A stretch of 64,000 bases of DNA from Bacteroidia bacterium (GTDB taxonomy: Bacteria > Bacteroidota > Bacteroidia > B-17B0 > Aurantibacillaceae). The stretch covers positions 1 to 64,000 of the forward strand of contig JAEUTP010000027.1 of the NCBI GenBank assembly GCA_016787705.1, read 5' to 3'. A program made the position numbers and the translations under genes. Below are positions 51,579 to 60,014 of this stretch, one piece after another; the stretch's first letter is position 1; the number at the start of each line of letters is the position of its first letter. A model generated the notes under the pieces. It was given only the letters and a program-made list of their open reading frames with translations, was not told where the DNA came from and made no database searches.

Positions 51579-54008
51579 ATGTTTTTTAAAATAGAGAACA
51601 AACTATGTTTGTTAAGATCTTTCATGGTCTTATTTATTTTTATTCAACCTCTTATGGGGCAAAATAAACCCTATTCTTTAACCGGTAAAATTAATTCAGA
51701 TAAAAACACTGTTGTTGAATTTGGTAATGTTATTGCTCTATCTGTAAAAGATTCAAGTATTATTAAAGGAGCACCATTTCAAAATGGTACATTCAGGTTA
51801 GATGGAATCGAAAAGGATACTATTTTGATCAAGATCAGTTCTATTGGTTATGCTGATCATCTTGGCGTGTTTTACCGGGCAAATAACGATTCCATTACTG
51901 ATATTGGAAATATTGAATTAAAAGATAATAATACACTTAATGAAGTTGCCATTACCGCAAAGAAAACATTGTTTGAAATGGATGGAGAGAAGGTAAAAAT
52001 AAATGTAGAAGGAACCAGTCTTAACGCTGCCGGCACGGCTTTGGATGTATTAAGGCGATCGCCGGGTGTATTGGTAAACAGTACTGATAATGTTACACTA
52101 TTTGGAAAAGGAACACCAATAATTTATTTAGATGGTTTATTGATCTCATCAACCGACATTCTTAAATCTTTACCATCTAGTGATATTAAAAGCATAGAGA
52201 TAATTAATAATCCTTCTTCAAAGTACGATGCTGCGGGAAGGGCAGTAATAAACATTATAACTGTTAGAAATAATTTAGAAGGTTACAATGGGAACGTGAT
52301 ACAGAATTTTTTATGTAGTAAATACCTCTTTACCTATACAGGCTTTAGATTAAATTACACCCGCAAAAAAATAAGTACAAATTTTAGTTATGGGTTTAAT
52401 ACAGGTAAACAATGGAGCTCTGATGAATATGAGCGTACCTACAAAATAAACGATAGTTCTAATATCGAAATGAATAATTATTTATACGATGTTCAAAATT
52501 ATTCTAATGTTCACTTTTACCGTGCTGGTGTAAATTATCGCTTCGATTCTATAAGTACTTTGGGTTTGCAGTATAATGGTTTTTATAACTCCCGAAACGA
52601 TGCATCCGATAACGTAAATAGTATTTTATTGAATAACGAAGAGCAGTATAATCTTCATACAAATACAAAAGGCACTCCTTTATTAACGAATAATGGTATC
52701 AATGCAAATTATTCAAGAAAATTTGATACGCTTGGAACGGAGTTATTTACAGCTATTCAGTACGGTAGTTTTATAATAGAGAATACGGCAAATATAGCCG
52801 TTGAAACAAAATACAATAATCTTGTATTTCAAGAAGAAAAAAGAAACTCTAATCGCAATGATATTAAGATATTAGGCGCGCAAATTGATCTTACAAAAGC
52901 TTTCAATAAAAAATGGAAATTGGAAAGTGGTATCAAAGAATCTTATATTACAAAAGCGAGTGACATTAAGTTTGAAAATAAAAGTAGTGGAGGAAATTGG
53001 ATCTCCGACCCTTCATATTTAAACGGGTTTGAATTTAATGAGAACATTGCAGCCACTTTCAGTGAATTGCGCTTTAAACATAAAAAGACCAACGCCCGCA
53101 TTGGTGCTAGGGTAGAGCTAACCAACTCTGAAGGCTATTCAAAGATCCTTTCAAAAAACATAATTAACAGGCAGTATATTAATTTTTTTCCAAGTGCTTA
53201 TTTTGGATATGATCTTGCTAAAGATCTTATTACTTCTGTTACGTTTTCAAGTCGTATTAACCGTCCTTCTTTTCAGGATCTTGATCCTTTTATTAATTAT
53301 ATCGATTCACTTTCTTCTTTTAGAGGCAATCCTTATCTGCTTCCAGAGTATACCAATTCCATTGAGGCGTCTTTAGTTTATATGAAAGAAGCTAACCTTA
53401 CTTTTGGTTACAGTAAAACAGATGGGGCTTTACGCCTTGTAGTAGATAAATTAAATGATAGTACTGAGGCATTTACTGCCACAACTAAAAATCTTAAAAA
53501 AAGTGAGACCTATTCTTTTGGGGTTACTATTCCATATGAACTAAGCTGGTGGACCACTGCTAACTATTTTGGTTATTTTTTGAATACTTTTAGTTATGAT
53601 CGGGCAGGCGCTATTGTACAAAACTACAAGCCAACTTTCAGTATTTATTTATATGATGAATTTCGGTTTAAAAAGCTATTCTCGCTTGAATTAACTTACG
53701 AATACACATCGGCCGCTGTAGATGGTATATTTATTTCAAAACCATTTTCGATGTTGAATGTTACGCTTAAAAAGAATTTTTTTAAAGATAAGCTCACCTG
53801 CAGGTTCATAGCAAGCGATATTTTAAATACTTATATTATGAAAGGTCAAAGTAATATACCGGTATATAATATTGGTTATACTTCTAAAGTAAACATTCAT
53901 TATTTTTTACTTGCGTTAAATTATAAATTTGGTAAGCTCAAGGCCACTAACTACAAAAACCGATCGGTTAGCGATGAAGAGTATAATCGTGTAAAAATGG
54001 GTAAATAG
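51579..54008 (+). CDS. TonB-dependent-receptor-like outer-membrane beta-barrel protein
   Basis: The 809-residue protein has a signal peptide (to about residue 29, LMGQ), a CarboxypepD-like beta-sandwich (about 30-115), a plug-like domain (about 120-225; LDVLRRSPGVLVN, IIYLDGLLI, IKSIEIINNPSSKYDAAGRAVINII), and a large beta-barrel to the C-terminus. It matches the Bacteroidota outer membrane beta-barrel family allied to TonB receptors, without a SusD partner. Ligand unknown. I choose ATG 51579 because the TTG at 51558 lies where a promoter box (TGTATTTG) would be. Confidence 0.83.
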   Translation: MFFKIENKLCLLRSFMVLFIFIQPLMGQNKPYSLTGKINSDKNTVVEFGNVIALSVKDSSIIKGAPFQNGTFRLDGIEKDTILIKISSIGYADHLGVFYRANNDSITDIGNIELKDNNTLNEVAITAKKTLFEMDGEKVKINVEGTSLNAAGTALDVLRRSPGVLVNSTDNVTLFGKGTPIIYLDGLLISSTDILKSLPSSDIKSIEIINNPSSKYDAAGRAVINIITVRNNLEGYNGNVIQNFLCSKYLFTYTGFRLNYTRKKISTNFSYGFNTGKQWSSDEYERTYKINDSSNIEMNNYLYDVQNYSNVHFYRAGVNYRFDSISTLGLQYNGFYNSRNDASDNVNSILLNNEEQYNLHTNTKGTPLLTNNGINANYSRKFDTLGTELFTAIQYGSFIIENTANIAVETKYNNLVFQEEKRNSNRNDIKILGAQIDLTKAFNKKWKLESGIKESYITKASDIKFENKSSGGNWISDPSYLNGFEFNENIAATFSELRFKHKKTNARIGARVELTNSEGYSKILSKNIINRQYINFFPSAYFGYDLAKDLITSVTFSSRINRPSFQDLDPFINYIDSLSSFRGNPYLLPEYTNSIEASLVYMKEANLTFGYSKTDGALRLVVDKLNDSTEAFTATTKNLKKSETYSFGVTIPYELSWWTTANYFGYFLNTFSYDRAGAIVQNYKPTFSIYLYDEFRFKKLFSLELTYEYTSAAVDGIFISKPFSMLNVTLKKNFFKDKLTCRFIASDILNTYIMKGQSNIPVYNIGYTSKVNIHYFLLALNYKFGKLKATNYKNRSVSDEEYNRVKMGK

Positions 54009-54101
54009 CCTTTTAGCCTTTAATAATAAGGGATTGCAATCAAATCAGGCATGATTTTCCTTGCAGTTTTTCTTCATTTTTGAATTACATATGTAAGAAA
54101 T

Positions 54102-54178
54102 TTCCAGTTTTTGGAAATTAGTACCTATCCAATCGCTCTACCTTTATTCCGAAAAATGGAAATATCCATTGATTGGAA
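54102..54178 (+). promoter_or_regulatory. Three dyad sites (TTCCA-N5-TGGAA type) before the sigma-54 activator gene
   Basis: The dyads are TTCCA-gtttt-TGGAA (54102-54116), TTCCG-aaaaa-TGGAA (54147-54161) and ATCCA-ttgat-TGGAA (54164-54178). The same dyad recurs upstream of the genes at 58576 and 59628. Binding by the activator encoded immediately downstream, for autoregulation, is the simplest reading. No TGGCAC -24 element is found here; TACCTTTA near 54139 could be a housekeeping -7 box. Confidence 0.6.
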
Positions 54179-54198
54179 AACTTAAAAAAATAAATAAA

Positions 54199-55551
54199 AT
54201 GAGCCTGGTAAAAATTTTTATTGTAGAAGATGATCCTTGGTTTGGTGAATTATTAAAACATCATTTATCATTAAATCCCGATTACGAATTGCATTTATTC
54301 GTTTCTGCAAAAGAGTGCTTAAACAATATGCACTTACGCCCGGATATTATTTGTGTGGATTATGGCTTACCTGATATGACCGGCGATATTCTTTTACAAA
54401 AGATCCATGAGATAAATAAAAATATTCCGGGTATTGTTATCAGTGGACAGGAAGATGTTGCTGTAGCTGTTAATTTTTTGAAGAGCGGCGCTAAAGATTA
54501 CATTATTAAAGATGATAATACAAAAGACATTCTTTGGAATTCAATTATCAAAATAAGAGAAACGCTTGACCTTAAGAAAGAGGTAGAAGAATTAAAAGGT
54601 CAGCTTGGGCAAAAATTCAGTTTTGAAAAAACAATAATAGGCAAAAGCCCTGTTTTAAAAGATGTGTTTGTTTTAGTTGAAAAAGCATTAAGCTCAAATA
54701 TTAATGTTTCTATTACTGGCGAAACCGGTACCGGCAAAGAGGTTATAGCAAAAGCAATCCATTATAACGGCGAGCGTAAAAAGAAACCATTCATTGCCGT
54801 AAATATGGCAGCTATCCCAACCGAATTAATTGAAAGCGAATTGTTTGGCTATGAAAAAGGCGCTTTTACAGGCGCCCAAAACCGCAAAATAGGTAAGTTT
54901 GAAGAAGCAAACGGCGGTACCATTTTTTTAGATGAGATAGCTGAGTTGGATTTGAGCCTGCAAAGCAAAATATTACGTGTGTTGCAAGAGCGTGAAATTG
55001 TTAGAGTCGGTGGTAGCGAACGCGTAAAAATTGATGCAAGATTAATTACTGCTACACATAAAAATTTAGCCGAAGAAGTAAAAAAGGGAAAATTCAGGGA
55101 AGATCTTTTTTACAGGATCATTGGTTTGCCTATTGATTTACCACCGTTAAGAAACAGAGGCAATGATGTTTTAATTCTTGCTAAACATTTTATTGATGAG
55201 TTTGCAAAAGAAAATAAACTTAAAACTGTTTCTATTTCTAACGATGCAAAAGATAAATTACTAAAATACAATTACCCGGGCAATGTAAGAGAGTTAAAAT
55301 CTGTGCTTGATCTTGCTTGCATTATGTGTAATGGTAAAGAGATAAATACAGATGATATTCGTTTTAACAGTGTTAGGTCGAATGATGTTTATACTACAGA
55401 AGAAAAAACATTAAAGGAATATACAAACGAGATCATCGCTTTTTTTCTAAAAAAATATAACCAGGATGTTTTAGAAGTGGCAAAAAGACTGGATGTTGGT
55501 AAATCAACAATATACAATTTGCTACAAAAAAAGAAAATTTCTATTAATTGA
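54199..55551 (+). CDS. Sigma-54-dependent response regulator (NtrC family)
   Basis: The 450-residue activator has a receiver (about 1-120; EDD at 9-11, phospho-acceptor Asp in CVDYGLPD about 53, Ser in VISGQ, Lys in IIKD), an AAA+ domain (about 145-375) with Walker A GETGTGKE, the sigma-54 contact loop GAFTGA, Walker B GTIFLDEIAELD and arginine fingers, and a Fis-type HTH at the C-terminus (VLEVAKRLDVGKSTIYNLLQKKK). It opens promoters held by RpoN. ATG 54199 is used; the TTG at 54169 lies in a binding site. The hybrid kinase follows 17 bp downstream. Confidence 0.92.
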   Translation: MSLVKIFIVEDDPWFGELLKHHLSLNPDYELHLFVSAKECLNNMHLRPDIICVDYGLPDMTGDILLQKIHEINKNIPGIVISGQEDVAVAVNFLKSGAKDYIIKDDNTKDILWNSIIKIRETLDLKKEVEELKGQLGQKFSFEKTIIGKSPVLKDVFVLVEKALSSNINVSITGETGTGKEVIAKAIHYNGERKKKPFIAVNMAAIPTELIESELFGYEKGAFTGAQNRKIGKFEEANGGTIFLDEIAELDLSLQSKILRVLQEREIVRVGGSERVKIDARLITATHKNLAEEVKKGKFREDLFYRIIGLPIDLPPLRNRGNDVLILAKHFIDEFAKENKLKTVSISNDAKDKLLKYNYPGNVRELKSVLDLACIMCNGKEINTDDIRFNSVRSNDVYTTEEKTLKEYTNEIIAFFLKKYNQDVLEVAKRLDVGKSTIYNLLQKKKISIN

Positions 55552-55568
55552 TCTTTATATAAAATAAT

Positions 55569-58400
55569 ATGCAATTACACGAAGAACTACAAAGCCTCGC
55601 AAATAAACATCTTTCTAAAGAACAGTTGCATGACATATCGTTGGTTAATTTTTTAACAGCTGTAAATTGTTCATTCATTAAAAAAGAAAATGAAATTAAA
55701 CAGTATAATAAAAACGAAAATGAACTTGCAAAAACCAACCAGCTTTTAAATACGCTGTTTTCTAAACTCCATACCGGCATTGTAGCCGAAGATGAGAACA
55801 GGAAAATTGTATTTACCAATCAAATGTATTGCGATATTATTTCACCCTCATCTTCACCAAAAGCAATTATTGGAAATGATGTTCCGGATTTGGCCGAAGA
55901 GACAAAAAGCCTGTTTGCAAAACCTGTTTCTTATGTTGCGGAAATAAATAAGCTGTTACATTTTAGAGAACTAAAATTGGAGCAGGTTTTAGAAATGAAG
56001 GATGGCAGATTTTTTGAACGCGATTACTTGCCCATCTTTATTAACGAAACGTATAAAGGCGCACTATGGAAATATACCGATGTTACAAAAAAGATAAATG
56101 TAGAAAAAGAACTCAGAAGATCGGAAGAGAATTATAGGAGTATAATTGAACATGCTTCTGATATCATTTATAAAACAAACGATAAAGGTTTTTTTGTATT
56201 TGTAAATCCTGTAGCAGAAAGAATTACAGGGTATTCGAAAGAAGAATTGTATAAGATGCATTTTTCTGAACTGATAAGGGCCGATCATAAAATAAAAGCA
56301 GTTAAATTTTACCTTAACCAGGTACGCAATAAAATAGCATCTACTTATCTTGAATTTCCTATAATAAATAAAAAAGGCAAAGAAATATGGCTGGGCCAAA
56401 GTGTGCAGTTCTCTTATGTGAGTCTTAACTCACAACAATTTGAGCTTACCTCAATGGCTATTGATATTACCAAACAAAAGCTGTTTGAAAGCCTTCTTAA
56501 AAAACAAGAAGAAAAGTATCGTAATATTATCACCAATATGAATCTTGGGCTTATTGAAGTTAGTCCTAATGAAGATATACTGCACGCTAACCAGGGTTTT
56601 TGTAAAATGTCGGGTTTTTCACAGCAAGAATTAATTGGCAAAAAAGCAAGTGATCTATTTGTTATGGATGTTGATCTTTTAGAAGAAAAGAAAAAACTGC
56701 GATCAAAAAACATTTCGGATATGTATCAAATGCCTGTTAAACACAAAAATGGAGATATAAGATGGTGGACGGTTAGTGGGGCACCAAATTTTAACGATTC
56801 GGGCGAATTTATAGGTTCTATTGGCATTCATTTGGATATTACCGACCAAAAGAAATTAGAAAAGGAGTTAGAAGCATCAAAGGTAAAAGCTGAATTGGCT
56901 TCAAAAGCAAAAGAAGCGTTTCTGGCAAACATGAGTCATGAAATAAGAACGCCTTTAAATGCAATTATTGGAATGATCAGGGAATTGGAAAAAGGAACAT
57001 TGAATGGCGATCAAAAGTTATATGTTGAAAAAAGCGCTATTGCTTCTAAACATTTATTATCAATCATTAATAACGTGTTGGATATTTCAAAAATAGAAGC
57101 GGGTGAACTTACATTAGAGGATGAACACTTTAGCCTTGATAATTCAATACAAAATGTTCTTTCAATCATGTCGTCGCGGGCCGAAGAAAAAGGTATTTAT
57201 CTTAGATCTGAATTCTCTGAAGGTATTCACCATGCTCTAATTGGCGATCCATTACGTATTGAGCAGGTATTGATCAATTTGGTAGGTAATGCCGTTAAAT
57301 TTACTTCAAAGGGCGGTATAACTATCAAATGTAGTTTATTGGATAACGGTATTAATGAACAAAAGATCATGATTGCCGTTTCAGATACAGGTGTTGGCAT
57401 TGAGGAAAAATATTTAAAGAGCATATTCAATAAGTTTTCTCAGGAAGATAGGTCTGTATCGCGCAAGTATGGCGGTACCGGTTTAGGTTTAGCTATAACA
57501 TATGAATTGATACAGCTTATGGGAGGTAGTATTGAAGTAGAGAGTAAAAAAAATTCGGGAACAAATTTTAATGTAATTGTAACACTAAAAAAAAGCGATA
57601 CCTGTAAGGTAGAAATTAAACAAGAATTAAATGAAACAATTTCTTTAAATGGATTAAAAATACTGTTGGTGGAGGATAATGAATTGAATCGTTTAGTTGC
57701 GCAAAACACATTTAAGTATCATAAATGCATTGTAGATGAAGCCGTAAATGGATTAGATGCTATTGAGAAATTAAAACAAAAACAATATGATATTATTTTA
57801 ATGGATATTCAAATGCCTGAAATGGATGGTTTAGAAGCTACTGAAAAGATTCGTTCTGATTTAAAAATTGAAACTCCAATAATTGCCTTAAGTGCTAACG
57901 CTTTTAAAAGCGAAGTTGAAAAATGTAAACTTATTGGTATGAATGATTATCTCACAAAGCCATTCGAAGAAAGTGAATTTTTAAAACTGATTTCTAAGTA
58001 TACCAACACCAGTATTGTTAAAATGCCCGAAATAAAAAATGATATCGTGAAAGATGTAACAACTAAATTATACGATCTTGATAAACTAAAAGAGTTAAGC
58101 AGGGGCGATGAAAAATTTATTAAAAAAATGATCTCTCTTTTTATTGAGCAGGCAAAAGTGTCATTAAATGAAATCAATTCCGCTTACCAGATAAATGATC
58201 ACGATAGTATACATAAAGTGGCGCACCGGTTAAAACCAAGCATTGATAATATGGATATAGATTCATTAAAGAAAGAGGTACGTGAGCTGGAAGGGATTGT
58301 TAAGAATCCGATCCCCGGTAATGAGTTAAAATTACTTATTGAATACTTAAACACAACGCTTACAAAAGTACTTGAAGCATTACCACAAGAAATAGTTTAA
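55569..58400 (+). CDS. Cytoplasmic hybrid histidine kinase: PAS domains, HisKA, HATPase, REC, Hpt
   Basis: The 943-residue protein has no membrane helix. A short N-terminal coiled part is followed by about three PAS domains (roughly 70-190, 195-315 and 320-440; RITGYSKEELYKM, FCKMSGFSQQELIGKKASDLF). HisKA has NMSHEIRTPLNAI (His about 458), and HATPase has N, G1 (DTGVGI) and G2 (GGTGLGLAI). A receiver (Asp about 745 in MDIQMPEMDG) and a C-terminal Hpt domain (His about 886, HRLKPSIDN) complete the phosphorelay. It probably passes phosphate to the sigma-54 regulator whose gene is 17 bp upstream. A strong terminator follows. Confidence 0.92.
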   Translation: MQLHEELQSLANKHLSKEQLHDISLVNFLTAVNCSFIKKENEIKQYNKNENELAKTNQLLNTLFSKLHTGIVAEDENRKIVFTNQMYCDIISPSSSPKAIIGNDVPDLAEETKSLFAKPVSYVAEINKLLHFRELKLEQVLEMKDGRFFERDYLPIFINETYKGALWKYTDVTKKINVEKELRRSEENYRSIIEHASDIIYKTNDKGFFVFVNPVAERITGYSKEELYKMHFSELIRADHKIKAVKFYLNQVRNKIASTYLEFPIINKKGKEIWLGQSVQFSYVSLNSQQFELTSMAIDITKQKLFESLLKKQEEKYRNIITNMNLGLIEVSPNEDILHANQGFCKMSGFSQQELIGKKASDLFVMDVDLLEEKKKLRSKNISDMYQMPVKHKNGDIRWWTVSGAPNFNDSGEFIGSIGIHLDITDQKKLEKELEASKVKAELASKAKEAFLANMSHEIRTPLNAIIGMIRELEKGTLNGDQKLYVEKSAIASKHLLSIINNVLDISKIEAGELTLEDEHFSLDNSIQNVLSIMSSRAEEKGIYLRSEFSEGIHHALIGDPLRIEQVLINLVGNAVKFTSKGGITIKCSLLDNGINEQKIMIAVSDTGVGIEEKYLKSIFNKFSQEDRSVSRKYGGTGLGLAITYELIQLMGGSIEVESKKNSGTNFNVIVTLKKSDTCKVEIKQELNETISLNGLKILLVEDNELNRLVAQNTFKYHKCIVDEAVNGLDAIEKLKQKQYDIILMDIQMPEMDGLEATEKIRSDLKIETPIIALSANAFKSEVEKCKLIGMNDYLTKPFEESEFLKLISKYTNTSIVKMPEIKNDIVKDVTTKLYDLDKLKELSRGDEKFIKKMISLFIEQAKVSLNEINSAYQINDHDSIHKVAHRLKPSIDNMDIDSLKKEVRELEGIVKNPIPGNELKLLIEYLNTTLTKVLEALPQEIV

Positions 58401-58420
58401 AATTAGTGTTTTTATAAATG

Positions 58421-58450
58421 AAGCCGGAAAGATATCTTTCCGGCTTTTTT
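58421..58450 (+). terminator. Strong intrinsic terminator after the hybrid kinase
   Basis: AAGCCGGAAAGAT pairs perfectly with ATCTTTCCGGCTT (58421-58446), followed by a U-run. It closes the activator/kinase operon. Confidence 0.9.
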
Positions 58451-58463
58451 GTTTTGGAATTTT

Positions 58464-58546
58464 TTCCATTTTTTGGATATACAGAGTGTGATTTAACTCT
58501 TAAAGTCTTGATAATACACAGTTTTAATTTGTGGCACAAGATATGT
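58464..58546 (+). promoter_or_regulatory. Probable sigma-54 promoter with upstream activator dyad, unit 1
   Basis: The dyad TTCCA-ttttt-TGGAT (58464-58478, centre 58471) is followed 61 bp later by TGGCAC (58532-58537), the classic -24 element, and by ATG 58576 exactly 44 bp further. At the -12 position the sequence is ATGT where TTGC is expected, so the -12 element is imperfect. An extra TGGAA half site lies at 58455-58459. The geometry is identical to the promoter before 59628. Confidence 0.65.
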
Positions 58547-58575
58547 GTTCATTATAAATATAAAACTGATATTTT

Positions 58576-58953
58576 ATGAAAAAGACAATTTTACTCTTAT
58601 TGATAACACTGAGAGTTTATTCTCAGCATAATTTAAACATAGTTAAAAAAGATGGAAGCGTACTTCACGTTTATTCAGGCGCAGCAATAAGCGCTTTTTC
58701 TGGGGCAAAGATCTATCAAAAAACAGGGAAACCAATTTTAGCATCTTCTATAGGTTTTTTTATTGGTAGCCTGGCAGGAGCGAGTAAAGAACTTGTTTAC
58801 GATAAAGCAATGCACCGCGGATGTTACAGCAAACCAGACGCACTTCTTACTATATGGGGTTCTGCTTTAGGAAGTCTTTGCCTTAGAATAGGGATAGATA
58901 TAAAGCAAAAAAAAGAGTTGGACAAAGAGAATTTCCAAAGCCTTTCGAAATAA
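58576..58953 (+). CDS. Small envelope protein, YfiM/DUF2279-like
   Basis: The 125-residue protein has a signal peptide (about residues 1-17) and a Gly/Ala-rich region with two hydrophobic stretches (SGAAISAFSGAKIYQKTGKPILASSIG..., GASKELVYD). The GxxKExYD pattern followed by a second helix (LLTIWGSALGSLCLRI) resembles YfiM/DUF2279 proteins, which are small membrane-associated proteins of unknown function. It is first in a short unit (receiver at 58980, 27-residue ORF at 59408) and is preceded by the sigma-54-like promoter. Confidence 0.6.
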   Translation: MKKTILLLLITLRVYSQHNLNIVKKDGSVLHVYSGAAISAFSGAKIYQKTGKPILASSIGFFIGSLAGASKELVYDKAMHRGCYSKPDALLTIWGSALGSLCLRIGIDIKQKKELDKENFQSLSK

Positions 58954-58979
58954 AAACCAGTATTTCAAACAAATATTAT

Positions 58980-59402
58980 ATGAAAACAATTAGAAAAATG
59001 AACATTTTTATCGTAGACAATAACTTGTTCTATCTTAACCTTTATGAGCAAAGTTTAAAAAAAATCGGTCAAAGTAATATTACCACATTTATGAATGGGA
59101 ATGATTGCATTAATGCTTTAAGCGAAAAGCCGGATATTGTTTTTTTAGATAGTAACGTTGATAATTCTCAGAGCTCTGAAATACTAAGGCAAATCAAATT
59201 ATTCAATCCCGGTATTTTTGTCGTAATGGTTATTGATCCGGACGGCATAAGAACCACAATAAACACCAGTAACTTCGGTATATCCGATTATATAATTAAA
59301 GGGCAGGACGAAATATTAAAAGCGCATAGCATTATTTTAAGATTAGAAAAGGCCGTTAATGCTCCTAAGATCCAAAAAATGGTGAAACTATTTTTAAATT
59401 AA
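58980..59402 (+). CDS. Receiver-domain protein with incomplete acidic pocket
   Basis: The 140-residue protein is a lone receiver. Phospho-acceptor Asp is present in IVFLDSNVDN (about 58), and Lys in YIIKGQDE (about 106). The acidic pocket has only one Asp (VDNNLFY; usual DD or ED), and the switch Thr/Ser position reads VMVIDPDG. It may be phosphorylated weakly or act without phosphorylation. It lies 26 bp after the YfiM-like gene, in a unit that appears to be controlled by the neighbouring sigma-54 activator, so it could feed back on the hybrid kinase phosphorelay. ATG 58998 is an alternative start. Confidence 0.65.
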   Translation: MKTIRKMNIFIVDNNLFYLNLYEQSLKKIGQSNITTFMNGNDCINALSEKPDIVFLDSNVDNSQSSEILRQIKLFNPGIFVVMVIDPDGIRTTINTSNFGISDYIIKGQDEILKAHSIILRLEKAVNAPKIQKMVKLFLN

Positions 59403-59407
59403 TTAAT

Positions 59408-59491
59408 ATGAAAACACTCAGGTATTACATATTAAAATGGAAGAGGTTTAATAAGGATTATTATTCGTGGGCTAACGATCCGGTTAAGTAG
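59408..59491 (+). CDS. 27-residue small protein
   Basis: The small ORF starts 5 bp after the receiver stop and encodes a basic, aromatic peptide (MKTLRYYILKWKRFNKDYY, then SWANDPVK). It is likely translated with the receiver gene. A short membrane-surface amphipathic helix is possible. No family known; reported because of its tight placement in the unit. Confidence 0.4.
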   Translation: MKTLRYYILKWKRFNKDYYSWANDPVK

Positions 59492-59495
59492 CCTG

Positions 59496-59597
59496 TTCCA
59501 TATTCTGGAAAGATCATCCGGCAGATGGAATATGTAAAATCCGCTATTCTCTGAAAGCCTTGTTATTACTAAGTTTTTCGTTCTGGCACGTTATGTG
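59496..59597 (+). promoter_or_regulatory. Probable sigma-54 promoter with two activator dyads, unit 2
   Basis: The dyads are TTCCA-tattc-TGGAA (59496-59510) and ATCCG-gcaga-TGGAA (59516-59530, centre 59523). TGGCAC (59584-59589) starts 61 bp after the proximal centre and ATG 59628 follows 44 bp later, the same spacings as unit 1. At the -12 position the sequence is GTGA instead of TTGC. A target of the activator at 54199 by this match. Confidence 0.65.
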
Positions 59598-59627
59598 AAT
59601 ATCGTTATACAGATAAAACAAACAGCC

Positions 59628-59825
59628 ATGAAAACTTCAACTAAAATAAAAATCAGTATCATCACTACCTTAGTTATTTTAAGCAATGTTTCTTTTGGCC
59701 AAAACAATAACGAGACTAAAGAGACTAAAAAAACTGAAACTGAACAAAACGATGTTGTTCGCAGCAAAAAAGGCCCTCAGCCAACAATGACCGTTAATAC
59801 AGAAAGCAGATCTTATTTGGTTTAA
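59628..59825 (+). CDS. Small secreted Thr/Glu/Lys-rich protein
   Basis: The 65-residue precursor has a signal peptide (MKTSTKIKISIITTLVILSN, cleavage near SFGQ), leaving about 41 residues of charged, disordered sequence (ETKETKKTETEQND) ending RSYLV. I use ATG 59628; the GTG at 59595 lies after the -24 element and would spoil the signal peptide. The mature peptide could be a periplasmic or exported small factor. The sigma-54-like promoter makes it a likely output of the two-component pair at 54.2-58.4 kb. Confidence 0.6.
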   Translation: MKTSTKIKISIITTLVILSNVSFGQNNNETKETKKTETEQNDVVRSKKGPQPTMTVNTESRSYLV

Positions 59826-59892
59826 TTTCTTTAACACTATATCCACAGAAGCAGATTTTTAGCAAAAGTTTAAGAAGCCTTGAATTTTTTGG

Positions 59893-59920
59893 TTACTTTT
59901 TTGTTCAAGCAAAAAAGTGA
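59893..59920. repeat. Dispersed-type hairpin repeat
   Basis: TTACTTTTTTG (59893-59903) pairs with CAAAAAAGTGA (59910-59920) around TTCAAG. This type of sequence (GGTTACTTTTTTG...CAAAAAAGTGAC) occurs scattered in many Bacteroidota genomes between genes and may act as a weak terminator. No gene is seen in 59826-60014. Confidence 0.55.
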
Positions 59921-60014
59921 CGCCTAAATAGAATAAATGGTTTTCAAATTATAAACCCGTCTTAAAATGGTATGAACATTAATTTCTTACCTTAGCGCTT
60001 CAAAAGCGTATACA

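Noticed and set aside
54102..54178. Sigma-54 promoter before the activator gene itself
   Set aside because: Dyads are present, but no TGGCAC lies at the 61-bp spacing; I call only activator binding sites here.
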